Positions 18,302 to 28,000 of a DNA stretch of 64,000 bases are shown piece after piece. The number at the start of each line of letters is the position of its first letter. The stretch's first letter is position 1. The position numbers were made by a program, and so were the translations under genes. Below the pieces are notes generated by a model that saw only the letters and a program-made list of their open reading frames with translations, was not told where the DNA came from and ran no database searches. The stretch spans positions 9,481 to 73,480 of the forward strand of contig JBBSUG010000022.1 of assembly GCA_038235165.1 (NCBI GenBank). The letters are read 5' to 3'. This DNA is from GCA-002050365 sp038235165. Its GTDB lineage: Bacteria; Acidobacteriota; Blastocatellia; Pyrinomonadales; Pyrinomonadaceae.

Positions 18302-18544
18302 ATGAATATTACGATTGAACTCGACGAAAAATTGGTTTCACAAGTTGACGCGGCAGCCGAAAATTTGCATAAAAGTCGTCTTGAGTACATTAACGAAGCG
18401 TTGAGCAAATCGTTAAAAGATGATCTGAAGTAATGTAGAATTGACGAAAAAGAGCGAAAATTTATCGAAAGTTACACAAGATTTCCGCAGCAACCAGAAG
18501 AATACGAAATCTGGCAAGACGAACAAGTTTGGGAAAATCAATGA
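18302..18544 (+). pseudogene. Ribbon-helix-helix type antitoxin interrupted by an in-frame stop
   Basis: From the ATG at 18302 the frame reads MNITIELDEKLVSQVDAAAE..., an RHH-like N-terminus, for 43 codons to a TAA at 18431. The same frame then continues for 36 more codons (IDEKERKFIESY...EYEIWQDEQVWENQ) to a TGA at 18542 that overlaps the toxin ATG. The tail looks like a normal antitoxin C-terminus, the part that usually neutralises the toxin, so a full-length protein of about 80 residues seems to have acquired a nonsense codon. I see no good ATG, GTG or TTG restart in this frame. The alternatives are read-through, a sequencing error or a truly dead antitoxin. Confidence 0.72.
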
Positions 18545-18858
18545 TTCAGGGTGATGTCTATTTCTACAAATTTAAAGAACCGAACAAACGTCGCCCGGTT
18601 TTAATTTTGACGCGCTCAAACATTATCTCTGTTCTAAATGCAGTTACAGCAGCGGAAATTACAACTACTATCCGCGGAAATGATTCGGAGGTTTTGCTTG
18701 TCGAATCCGACGGAATGAGAGAAGAGTGCGTAATTAATTTGTCGAATATCCAAACAGTACCCAAAAATAAATTAAGCAGTCATATCACACATCTTTTTGA
18801 TGAAAGAATGCAGGAAGTTTTTGAAGCGATTAAGTTCGCCTTTGAATTTAAAAAATAG
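18541..18858 (+). CDS. MazF/PemK-family endoribonuclease toxin
   Basis: A 105-residue toxin of the MazF/PemK SH3-like fold. The N-terminus IQGDVYFYKFKEPNKRRPVL matches the family strand with the conserved Arg-Arg-Pro-Val. RSNIISVLNAVTAAEITTTI and the segment CVINLSNIQTVPKNKL carry the usual RNA-binding positions. The ATG overlaps the antitoxin stop (ATGA), typical of translationally coupled toxin-antitoxin pairs. No defect is visible, so an intact toxin sits behind an interrupted antitoxin. It lies between dnaK and dnaJ and ends 9 bp before dnaJ, so it would be co-transcribed with the chaperones. Confidence 0.87.
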   Translation: MIQGDVYFYKFKEPNKRRPVLILTRSNIISVLNAVTAAEITTTIRGNDSEVLLVESDGMREECVINLSNIQTVPKNKLSSHITHLFDERMQEVFEAIKFAFEFKK

Positions 18859-18867
18859 ATTCCAGAA

Positions 18868-20031
18868 ATGGCAAAAAAAGATTACTACCAGATACTCGGC
18901 GTAAAAAAGGACGCGAAACCGGACGAAATCAAAAAAGCGTATCGCAAATTGGCGCGTAAATTTCACCCGGACGTAAATCCGAATGATAAAACGTCGGAAG
19001 AAAAATTTAAGGAGATTCAGGAAGCCAACGACGTACTTTCCGACGAGAAAAAGCGCAAGGTCTTTGACCGCTTCGGATATTACGCCGACAATCTGGATGT
19101 CAATTCGCCGTATGCGACGGGAGCGACGAGCAGTTCGGGCGGCGCAGGCGGTTTCGACTTTTCCGGTTTCGACTTTGAACCCGGCGGCAGCGGCAGTTCT
19201 TCATCGAGTTTTCGTGACATTTTCTCCGATCTTTTCAGCGGCGGCGCGGCGAAACAGCGCGAACCCGAACCACCGAAAGTGATGCCGAAGAAAGGCAAAG
19301 ATATTGAAATGCCGCTGGCGTTAAGTTTTGAAGAAGCCGTCACTGGTTTAACGACCAACATTACGGTCAACCGTTCCGAACAGTGTTCGCGCTGCCAGGG
19401 CGCGGGCGACACGGGCGGTCCGGTTGTTGTTTGCTCGACCTGCAAAGGCACGGGACAAGTACAGAGGAGCGGCGGACGGCTGCAATTTTCGCAAACCTGT
19501 CCCGACTGCGAAGGTACGGGTCGCCGCCGACAGCCGTGCAGTTTGTGTAACGGCAAAGGTGTGACACCAAAAACCGAACAGGTCAAAATTCGCATTCCGG
19601 CTGGCGTTGATACGGGTTCGCGCGTACGGATTCCGAAAAAAGGCGAGGGCGGCAGACTCGGTGCGCCTCCGGGAGATTTATTTATTCTGACCAATGTCGG
19701 TAAGCATAAATTTTTCACGCGCAAAGGCGATAATATTTATGTGATCGTGCCGATCACCGTGCCGGAAGCCGCGTTGGGAGCCAAAATTGAAGTTCCGACG
19801 GTCGAAGGCAAAGCGCAGCTTAAAATTCCGGCGGGAACAGAATCGGGGCAGAAATTTCGTCTGCGGGAACGCGGTTTTCCTTCGCTGCGAAACCCGAATC
19901 TGCGCGGCGACCAGTTTATCGAAGTGAAAATTTCGCTTCCCCGTGTCATCAGCGAAGAAACAAAAGAGATTTTGAAAAATTTTGAAAAAGCTAACTCGGA
20001 AAACCCGCGCCGCGCAATGGGGTTGGAATAG
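18868..20031 (+). CDS. dnaJ: Co-chaperone DnaJ
   Basis: Type I DnaJ, 387 residues. The J domain (about 1-70) has the HPD tripeptide in KFHPDVNPND. A Gly/Ser/Phe-rich linker follows (about 80-135). Four zinc-binding motifs lie near residues 170-232 (CSRCQGAG, CSTCKGTG, CPDCEGTG, CSLCNGKG). Two beta-barrel substrate-binding domains complete the protein. It stimulates the DnaK ATPase and delivers substrates. It starts 9 bp after the toxin gene and belongs to the dnaK cluster. Confidence 0.96.
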   Translation: MAKKDYYQILGVKKDAKPDEIKKAYRKLARKFHPDVNPNDKTSEEKFKEIQEANDVLSDEKKRKVFDRFGYYADNLDVNSPYATGATSSSGGAGGFDFSGFDFEPGGSGSSSSSFRDIFSDLFSGGAAKQREPEPPKVMPKKGKDIEMPLALSFEEAVTGLTTNITVNRSEQCSRCQGAGDTGGPVVVCSTCKGTGQVQRSGGRLQFSQTCPDCEGTGRRRQPCSLCNGKGVTPKTEQVKIRIPAGVDTGSRVRIPKKGEGGRLGAPPGDLFILTNVGKHKFFTRKGDNIYVIVPITVPEAALGAKIEVPTVEGKAQLKIPAGTESGQKFRLRERGFPSLRNPNLRGDQFIEVKISLPRVISEETKEILKNFEKANSENPRRAMGLE

Positions 20032-20035
20032 TTTG

Positions 20036-20126
20036 CCGAGTTGACTGAGTTTTCTGAGCTGATTGAGTTAAAGAAGAGTCTTAGATTCGACAAACTCGAC
20101 AAACTCAGCAAACCCAGTCAACTCGG
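20036..20126. repeat. Long hairpin between dnaJ and hspR
   Basis: Arms of 23 nt at 20036-20058 and 20104-20126 pair with two mismatches; both are built from repeats of the type GTTGACTGAGTT and AACTCAGTCAAC. The hairpin fills almost the whole dnaJ-hspR gap. It could dampen read-through or stabilise the upstream mRNA, lowering HspR relative to DnaJ. Confidence 0.6.
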
Positions 20127-20139
20127 TCAACTCAAACAA

Positions 20140-20541
20140 ATGAAAAAGAAGATAAAAACATATACGATCAGCGCGGTGGCGGAACTCTTTGAGATTCATC
20201 CGCAAACGCTGCGGCTGTATGAGCGTGAAGGGCTGCTCAAACCTTCGCGTTCGGAAGGAAATACGCGGCTCTACGAAGATTCCGATATTGAGCGGCTGGA
20301 AATCATTTTATCTCTCACGCGGGATTTGGGTGTCAATCTCGCCGGCGTTGAAATAATTCTCAATATGCGCGAAAAAATGGATACGATGCAGCGCGAATTT
20401 GAACGATTTTTTGAATATCTGCGAACTCACGCGGACGAATTTTCCAATCAAAGCTCAATCTTTACCGACACGCAGGCACTCATTCCGATCTCCCGCGTGA
20501 CCGTGAGAAAATCAGTTCACACTTACAGCGAAGAGGATTAA
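20140..20541 (+). CDS. hspR: MerR-family heat-shock repressor HspR
   Basis: A 133-residue MerR-type regulator. The helix-turn-helix and wing read YTISAVAELFEIHPQTLRLY and EREGLLKPSRSEGNTRLYED, the pattern of HspR, which represses dnaK operons by binding HAIR elements. A helical dimerisation region follows. The ATG at 20140 begins just before the DNA-binding domain; a longer reading from 20041 would translate the upstream hairpin and is rejected. Position as last gene of dnaK-dnaJ matches actinobacterial and deinococcal arrangements, and a HAIR-like site covers the dnaK promoter. Confidence 0.87.
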   Translation: MKKKIKTYTISAVAELFEIHPQTLRLYEREGLLKPSRSEGNTRLYEDSDIERLEIILSLTRDLGVNLAGVEIILNMREKMDTMQREFERFFEYLRTHADEFSNQSSIFTDTQALIPISRVTVRKSVHTYSEED

Positions 20542-20651
20542 TTTAATCCGGTTCCGGGTTATTTTCGATTTCGACTTTACAATTCCCCCCTTTTAAAGCA
20601 AAAATACTCCGCCCCAAAGTTCACAGCTCAATACTCTAAAGGAGAAAACAA

Positions 20652-23600
20652 ATGAAAGTTTCTTACGAAAGGCGCGTGCTTTTAGCTGCCGCTTGCCTAA
20701 TTTTACTCTTTTTCGTCACCACAAATTCTGCTCAAGACCTCGATGATGTGACAATTTCCGGTCTAATCCTTGATTCAAATAAAGCTCCGGTCGTCGGTGC
20801 GGCGATCACTGCGACGCAAATTGAAACCGGTTCCGAACGGACAGTCGTCGCTAACGAAGACGGACGCTACAGAATTATCGAACTGCCGCCCGGAAATTAC
20901 AAAGTGAAAGCTGCCGCCAATGGTTTCGGCGCAAAAGAAAAAATCAATCTCGTGACGATTTCCGGTCAAAGCGTTCAACTCGATTTTTCGCTCGCTCCGG
21001 CGGATGTCGTCGCCGAACAAACCGTGACCATCGAAGAGGACGCGACCGCCGTTGACATTACGCGGACGATTGTCGGCGGAACGGTAACACAATTGGAAAT
21101 TGAAGAGTTACCGAATAATTCGCGCAATCCGCTCGATCTCGTTTTGACGCTCGGCGGAACTTCGGAAGAGGCTCTTTCGACACGTAATTTGGCGGAAGAC
21201 CGCAATGTCACCAACTCGACCGCGCCCGCCGAACAGGGAAATTTTTCGCTCTCCGGCGGCGTTTCTTATTCTAACAATATTACGATTGACGGACTCGACA
21301 ACAACGACGATCGTTCGGCGAATGTGCGGTTTCAACCGTCGCTCGAATCCATCGCGGAAGTACAGGTCGTCACCAATCAGTTTTCCGCCGAATACGGGCG
21401 GGCTTCCGGCGGGCGCATCAACTTGCGGACGAAAAGCGGTTCCAACCGTTTGCGCGGTCGGGCGTTTATGTTTTTCCGCGACGACAATCTCAACGCGAAC
21501 ACCTGGTATAACAACAGCCGCAACTTTCCGCGTTTGCCGCTGACCGAATATAATCCCGGTTTTACCCTGAGCGGACCAATCGTTGTGCCGAAGATTTATG
21601 ACGGACACAAACGCACATTTTTCTCGGTCGCGTATGAATACAATAATTTACAGGACATCACTTTTATCAATACTTTTGTGCCGCTGATTTCAAACCCGCG
21701 TTTCACGCTGCCGACTGGAAATACAAATTGTCCGGTCGCCGCGTGCGGCGATTTGGCGGCGTATCAGGTTCTTTACTCAACCCCGAACGTCAATCATATT
21801 TTTACCGCCAAAGTTGACCACCGGCTCTCTTCAAAAAACGATTTAACAATCGGTTATCAATTGGGGCGCAGAAAAAACCGCCGCACTTCAGGAGCTAACA
21901 CGACGCGGTTAGACGACGCGCTGCAAGCAAAAACCACCGATTCCGACGCGATAAACTTCACCGATAATCACGTTTTTAACGCGAAGACCGTCAATCAGTT
22001 TCGATTTCAATATTCGATTTTAGAACCGAGTTTTCAAACCGACGCGCCCGACGCGCCGGTAATTTTAATCGGCTACACGAATCCCGAAACCGGCGGCAGT
22101 CAAACACTGACCGCCGGAAATTCGACCGCTTCAGGCGGCAACAGCGACACTTTTCCGCAAAATCGCCGCGAAACACGCTATCAATTTCAGGAAACTTTAA
22201 CTTATATCGTTGGCTATCACACGCTCAAAGGCGGATTCGATTTTCAAACGATTCGCTCGAAAGCAAAGGAATTGAGCGATGCGACCGGCACATTCAGATT
22301 TACCAATGTCGGAACATTTCAACAAAATACTCTGTCGAGATTTCAACTGAATTTCGGCATCGGCTCGGATGTCGGCAACAAATATGGCGGGATTTTTATT
22401 AACGACGAATTCAAAGCCCGCCCGAATCTGACGGTTAATTTAGGTTTGAGATACGAGCGTGAAACGAGCGTTGACGACAAAAACAATTTCGGTCCGCGCG
22501 TCGGCATCGCGTGGAGTCCGTTTAAGAAACGCAAAACCGTCATTCGCCTCGGCAGCGGCATCTTCTACAACCGGACGCTGCTTCGCACCATCGCCGATTT
22601 TATTCAAAATGCGCGGGGAATAATACCGTTCGACACGAATTCCATTGGGACGAGTGCCGCCGACCCGCGCCGCACGGCGATTCTCGACGCTATCGCCCGC
22701 CAATTTCCAAATTCGTTCGCTTCCGAATCTGCCCTGCACACACTCGTCGGAAATGCCTGTGCGACGGCGACAACGAACTTAAACTGTAGCGATAACACCG
22801 GCTTCGTCATAAATCAGGGCAGCACGGGAAACCCGCTGCGGTCGGTTGACCCGATGCTGAAAATTCCCGAAAGCTATCAGTTTAACGTCGGTTTTGAACG
22901 CGAAATTTCCAAAGGCATCGTTTTTGAGGCGAATTACACCCGCAATAAAACGATTCGATTGTGGCGCGACCGCAACATTAACGCGCCGATTCTGCCGAAC
23001 GGTTTCGCCGATTGGACGGCGTATCTGCTGGCGAATCCGTTTCAGCTTTCGCCGACCCGCAAATACACTTTTTATCTCGGTTCGACGAGCGACGGCAGCG
23101 GAATTGCGACGGCGATGAACGGCGCGGCGACGTGCGGCACGACGACGACAAATTGTTTTGTCAATTTGAATACGACCAGCACATCATCTACAACACCGCT
23201 CGTAGCGGCGGCGGGAAGCACCAATAATGCGACCGGCGGACCGATTGGCATTGCGCTGGCGGCAATCGCACGGTTTCGACCAAATCAAAATTTTGAGGAG
23301 CAGTCGCGCATCGGTTCGCTCGGCAAAGCGTTTTATCAAGGCTTGGTTCTCGAAATGCGCTCGCGTTTGCGAAAATTCAGCGGTGGTTTCAGCGGCAGTT
23401 TCCGCGTCGCTTATACGCTTTCGTCAACCGAAGACGACGGGCTGAACAACACGGCGAACGCCGAAATTAACGGCGACTTTGGACGTGAATACACCCGCAA
23501 TCTGCAAGATCGCCGTCACCGCATTGCGTTTTCGGGGGGGTTCGATACGCCGCGCCAATTTGGAAAACTGCGCTTTTCGCCGCTTTTTCGCGCCGGAAGT

Positions 23601-24062
23601 TCCGCGCCGTTTAATCTCGGTAACGGCGGCAGAGATAGAAACCTCGACGATCTAAGCACCGACCGGCTCAATTTCAGCGGAAATTTAGACGACATTGTTT
23701 CACGCAAACCGGGTTCGCCGTTTCCCGAAGCACTGGCGGCGCAGTTTTCGCTTGCCCCGATTGGCGCGAAAAGCGGAAATCTACCGCGCAACAGCGGCAC
23801 GGGACCATCCTTCTTCACCTTTGACCTCAACGTCACCCGTGAATTTCGTTTGTCCGAGAAAATGAAACTGCGCCCGACCGTCGAATTCGACAATATTCTC
23901 AACGCGGCGGTTTTCAATTACGGCGCGGCTTTTATTGATTTTAACGCGCTCGGTTCAAACGCTTCGGCAACCGCGATACAAAGTTTTCGTGATCGTTTTC
24001 TCGTTCCGACGCGCACTTATCGCCAACGGGAAATTCGGCTCGGAATGAGATTCGATTTCTGA
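20652..24062 (+). CDS. Oar-like TonB-dependent outer-membrane receptor
   Basis: A 1136-residue outer-membrane protein. A signal peptide (MKVSYERRVLLAAACLILLF) is followed by a carboxypeptidase-regulatory-like beta-domain (about 35-110), then a plug region (about 130-270, including ITIDGLDNNDDRSANVRFQP). The large beta-barrel ends in aromatic-rich strands and a terminal Phe (EIRLGMRFDF). Such receptors are abundant in Acidobacteriota and import or export large substrates; the ligand is unknown. AAAGGAG precedes the ATG. A rho-independent terminator follows, so it is a single-gene unit. Confidence 0.92.
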   Translation: MKVSYERRVLLAAACLILLFFVTTNSAQDLDDVTISGLILDSNKAPVVGAAITATQIETGSERTVVANEDGRYRIIELPPGNYKVKAAANGFGAKEKINLVTISGQSVQLDFSLAPADVVAEQTVTIEEDATAVDITRTIVGGTVTQLEIEELPNNSRNPLDLVLTLGGTSEEALSTRNLAEDRNVTNSTAPAEQGNFSLSGGVSYSNNITIDGLDNNDDRSANVRFQPSLESIAEVQVVTNQFSAEYGRASGGRINLRTKSGSNRLRGRAFMFFRDDNLNANTWYNNSRNFPRLPLTEYNPGFTLSGPIVVPKIYDGHKRTFFSVAYEYNNLQDITFINTFVPLISNPRFTLPTGNTNCPVAACGDLAAYQVLYSTPNVNHIFTAKVDHRLSSKNDLTIGYQLGRRKNRRTSGANTTRLDDALQAKTTDSDAINFTDNHVFNAKTVNQFRFQYSILEPSFQTDAPDAPVILIGYTNPETGGSQTLTAGNSTASGGNSDTFPQNRRETRYQFQETLTYIVGYHTLKGGFDFQTIRSKAKELSDATGTFRFTNVGTFQQNTLSRFQLNFGIGSDVGNKYGGIFINDEFKARPNLTVNLGLRYERETSVDDKNNFGPRVGIAWSPFKKRKTVIRLGSGIFYNRTLLRTIADFIQNARGIIPFDTNSIGTSAADPRRTAILDAIARQFPNSFASESALHTLVGNACATATTNLNCSDNTGFVINQGSTGNPLRSVDPMLKIPESYQFNVGFEREISKGIVFEANYTRNKTIRLWRDRNINAPILPNGFADWTAYLLANPFQLSPTRKYTFYLGSTSDGSGIATAMNGAATCGTTTTNCFVNLNTTSTSSTTPLVAAAGSTNNATGGPIGIALAAIARFRPNQNFEEQSRIGSLGKAFYQGLVLEMRSRLRKFSGGFSGSFRVAYTLSSTEDDGLNNTANAEINGDFGREYTRNLQDRRHRIAFSGGFDTPRQFGKLRFSPLFRAGSSAPFNLGNGGRDRNLDDLSTDRLNFSGNLDDIVSRKPGSPFPEALAAQFSLAPIGAKSGNLPRNSGTGPSFFTFDLNVTREFRLSEKMKLRPTVEFDNILNAAVFNYGAAFIDFNALGSNASATAIQSFRDRFLVPTRTYRQREIRLGMRFDF

Positions 24063-24088
24063 AATTTTGCATTCACTGCATTGAGATA

Positions 24089-24120
24089 ACGGGATTGCAC
24101 GGCGGCATTCCCGTTTTTTT
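24089..24120 (+). terminator. Rho-independent terminator after the TonB receptor gene
   Basis: ACGGGATTGC (24089-24098) pairs with GCATTCCCGT (24105-24114) with one mismatch, followed by seven T residues. It starts 27 bp after the receptor stop codon. Confidence 0.85.
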
Positions 24121-24206
24121 ATTCACAAATGAAAAAAATGATGACTAACCGATGGCATTTATGATAATTTTAATGTGTTGAACAATTTTGTTCACCGTAA
24201 AGAATT

Positions 24207-24974
24207 ATGAGTGAAGCTGCCGAACAAATAACCGCCGCACTGCCGTTCACCGAAGTCTCCATCGAATCGGTGCTGCTCGATGCCGACCTTTTTATCAAGT
24301 ACCGCTCGCCTGAGAAAGCCTTTCGCCTGCTTCGTGAATCAATGGAACGCAGTCCGCGTTCGATTTCCCTGCGCGAAAAAATGCGCGAAATTTGCATTAC
24401 TCAGAAGAATTTGAACGAAGCCGCGTCGCAGTGTCTGGCGTTGGTTAGTTTGTACATCGGGCGCGAAGATTTCGATTTGGCGTATGACCGGCTGCAGGAA
24501 GCGAAACTGCTCGACCCGCGCATTTCGGTCGCGCCCGGATTAGAAGCGATTCGCCGCGCCCGCCGCCCTGATTTTGCCGTCAACCGCGACAATTCTCCGC
24601 AAAAAGTCCGCGCCGATGTCACTTTCGCCGGCAATCTCGCTTTCGTCGGCATTTTCGATGCCGTGCAGGTGATCGAAAATTCCAGAATGACCGGCTTGTT
24701 AATCGTCAAATCAGATTTGCATCTCGCCAGCGTTTCTTTCAACGAAGGCAAAATTGTTGATGCCGAAGCCAACGAACACAACGGCGTGCGAGCCTTCCGC
24801 GAAATCATCGAAATTAACAGCGGTATCTTTGAATTTTCCGTTTCCGAAAACGAATTTCCCATCGTCATTAATGTTTCGAGCAACACAAATTTCCTACTTG
24901 ATGTTCTGACCGCCCTCGACAACGAACGTGCTGAAAAACAAGGACTGCGAAATTTGAGCGACGAAGATTTTTAG
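24207..24974 (+). CDS. DUF4388-domain protein with N-terminal TPR-like helices
   Basis: The product has 255 residues and is probably cytoplasmic. Residues about 15-115 look like tetratricopeptide-type helices (FRLLRESMERSPRSISLREK). Residues about 140-250 match the DUF4388 pattern seen in PatA-like and gliding/signalling proteins: LAFVGIFDAVQVIENSRMTG, then VSFNEGKIVDAEANEHNGV and FEFSVSEN. Such domains occur with two-component and GTPase modules; none is adjacent. Its role is unknown beyond likely protein-protein interaction in signalling. Confidence 0.78.
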   Translation: MSEAAEQITAALPFTEVSIESVLLDADLFIKYRSPEKAFRLLRESMERSPRSISLREKMREICITQKNLNEAASQCLALVSLYIGREDFDLAYDRLQEAKLLDPRISVAPGLEAIRRARRPDFAVNRDNSPQKVRADVTFAGNLAFVGIFDAVQVIENSRMTGLLIVKSDLHLASVSFNEGKIVDAEANEHNGVRAFREIIEINSGIFEFSVSENEFPIVINVSSNTNFLLDVLTALDNERAEKQGLRNLSDEDF

Positions 24975-25023
24975 CAATTCGTAATTATTCAAGTTTGACT
25001 TAAACCGGCAAAAACAACAAAAT

Positions 25024-25052
25024 ATAGTGCTAACTTTCCCCAAAAGCACTAT
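25024..25052. promoter_or_regulatory. Inverted repeat immediately before smc
   Basis: ATAGTGCT and AGCACTAT form an 8-bp inverted repeat with a 13-bp spacer, ending 3 bp before the smc ATG. It could be an operator or an mRNA hairpin that occludes the ribosome-binding region. No clear Shine-Dalgarno is seen here. It is not a CIRCE element. Confidence 0.35.
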
Positions 25053-25055
25053 ACG

Positions 25056-28000
25056 ATGTTCAAACTTCAGCGTCTCGAAATCACCGGCTTCAAATCATTT
25101 GCCGACTATACCGAAATAGTTTTCACGGGCAGCGGAATCACCGCCGTTGTCGGTCCGAACGGCTGCGGAAAATCAAATGTGAGCGATTCTATCGCCTGGG
25201 TTTTGGGCGAACAGCGTGCCAAATCGCTACGCGGCGAAGAGATGAAGGATGTCGTTTTTCAAGGCACGAGCAAACGCAAACCGTCAGGAATGGCAGAGGT
25301 CGTGCTGCATCTGGTCCGCGACGACGAAATGCTTTTTGAAACCGATGAAAATGAACTCGGCGATATTGACGCGGCACTCAGCGGCATTGACGAAAAAGCG
25401 GTTGACCTTAACGAATTCGAAGCGCAGGAAGAGGTCGGCGGCGAAGAACCTGAAACCTTAAGCCTTGAACCTGAAACCGCAAGGGCGGCGCAAGTCGGTT
25501 CGATTCAGACGGTTCAAACAAAAATCAAAACGAAAAGACACTGGAAACCGCGCAGTTTCGCGCTCGAATATGCGCCGGGTGAAGCCGTTTCCGTCACACG
25601 GCGGCTTTATCTTTCAGGCGAAAGCGAATATCAGCTTAACGGCAAAACGTGTCGTTTGCGCGACATTCAGGACTTATTTGCCGGAACAGGGCTGTCCGGC
25701 GGGCATTACGCGCTGATCGAACAGGGAAAAATCGGGCAGATTTTGTCTTCCAAACCTTCGGACCGGCGAAACTTAATCGAAGAAGCCGCCGGAATTTCAA
25801 AATTCCGCACCCGCCAACGCGCCGCCGAAGTTCGTCTCGAATCAGCTAAAGGAAATCTCAGCCGCATCTCGGACATCGTTTCGGAAATTGACAAACAGGC
25901 GAACAGTTTGCGCCGCCAAGCTGCGAAAACGAGCCGCTATAAAACTTTGCGCGAAGAATTTCGTGAACTTCTGCGCCAAACATTCACCGCCGAAGGCAGC
26001 CACTTATCCGATTTGACCGATGAACTGGAAACACGGCTCGATGCGGCAATCACGGCGGAACGCAAAGTTTTTGCCGCCGTCGCCGAAAAAGAGGAAGCGT
26101 TTCGTGAAGCGACCGGCAAAGCGCGTGAAACGGAAGAGAATCTGTCAACAATGCGCGCCGCTCATTCGGAAAATGTGTTACAGCGTGACCGCAATTTGCG
26201 TGAACAGCGGTATCAGCAAGAGCAGATTGACGCTTTAAACGTCCGTTCCGCCGCACTTACAAGCGAAATCGAAGCGGACGACGAGCGGCGCAAACTGTTG
26301 ACATCGGAAATCGAGCGTTTGCAAAAAGATGAACGGTTGGAACGCGCCGAAGCCGAAAAAGCCGAAATTTCTCTGCGCGAAGTAGAAAGTGCGTATCAGA
26401 AAAACGTTGCCGGTCTGCGCGAAATCGAAAACGAACTCGAAGCCGAACGCCGCGAATTGACGGCGCACACGGCGGCGGTCGAACGGTTCGCCGAAATCCG
26501 GCGGCAGCTGGAAAATACGACTGAGCGTTTGCGCGAACGTCTCGAAGGCTTACAGCGGGAAGGTATTCGCGCCGCCGAAACGCAAGCCGAACACACCGGC
26601 GAGGCTGAAGTGTTACGGGAAAATCTCAACGCAGAACGCAGTAAATTAGCCGAACTGCACGCTGAAAAAAAGAATTTGTTATCTGCATCAGCCGAAGCCC
26701 GAACCGTTTTACAAAATTTAGAAAAAAAGCTGAAAAATGTGCGCGAAGAATTTTCCCGTACCAAACACCGGCTTGAAACATTGCGGGAACTCGAAGAAAA
26801 ACGCACGATTTATGCGCCGTCGGTACAGAAAATTTTCGCCGCGCAGGACAAAATCGGCGTGAAATTTTCCGGCACATTAGCTGACAAATTTCGCGTCGAA
26901 GAAAAAGCGGAAAGAGCGATTGAAAGCCTTTTTGCCAATTTTTTGCAAACTGTTCTGGTCGAAAACGAGACGGACGCGCAAAAAACGGTTGAATTTTTGA
27001 GCAAAAACAACGTCGGAAGAATCGCCGTTTTGGTGATTCCGAAGTCCATTATCCAAAGCTCAAAATCCAAAGAGAACATTGTCGGGGAAGAACTTTTAAT
27101 TGCAGACTCCATCGGCGTTTCAGGCGATTTTGCCAAAGTCTTGCGCGAGGTTTTTCCGCGAGAGATGGCGGCGAAAATTGTCGAGGATTTTGATTACAAA
27201 AAGGGCGACGAAACTTTTGCGACCTTTGACGGGGATTTGAACGTCGGCGGAAAACTTTTTATCAGCGGAAAAGCAAATGCCAACGAGAAAAACACTTCAC
27301 TGCTGGCGTTCAAACGCGAACTGCGCGAACTCGAATCTACCAACGAAAAATTAAAGGCGGAAGTCGCCGCAGCGGAAACGGAAACCGACCGGGCGCGGGC
27401 GCATTTGTTCGAAAAAGAAAATCAAATCGTCGATTTACAGTCGCTGATCGTCAAAGTCGAGCGTGAATTGCTGTCATTGGAAATTCGCGAGAAAACAATG
27501 AAACAGGACATCGAACGCGCCGAACGCCACAAAAAAGTTGTCGCGGAAGAAACCGGGCAAATCGAACGCGAACTGACGGCGAACATCGAAAAACAAAAGG
27601 ACGCGGCGACCAATGCTGATAAAGCGCAGTCGGCACGAAAACTTTCGACGGAAAAATCGGCGGACATCGCCCGAAAATTGAATGAAGCGCGAGCAAAAAA
27701 TGATGCTGAAAACACGGTTCTTAATCAAAAACGAACCGCCGCCGCCACTTCCGGCGAACGCCGCCGCGCCGCACAGAATTCGCTTCGCCGGGTGGAAAAC
27801 GATTTGAAGGAAGCCGCCGCCAGAATCGCCAAACAAAATCTGGAAATTTTGGAAACGAACGGCAGACAAAAGGTTTTGACCGAATCGCTGACGGAAATCC
27901 GGCGCAAAGTCGCCGCCGCCGAAAACGAACAAGAAAGTGAGCGGGACGAACTTAAGGCGGCGACCACGCATCTAAAATTTGCGCGTGAATCAGCGGACAC

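Noticed and set aside
19080..19724. Long antisense frame within dnaJ
   Set aside because: It mirrors the Gly/Cys-rich dnaJ coding sequence; composition is that of a shadow frame and there is no start signal.
25024..25052. Possible CIRCE element before smc
   Set aside because: CIRCE is TTAGCACTC-N9-GAGTGCTAA; here the arms are reversed and the spacer is 13.
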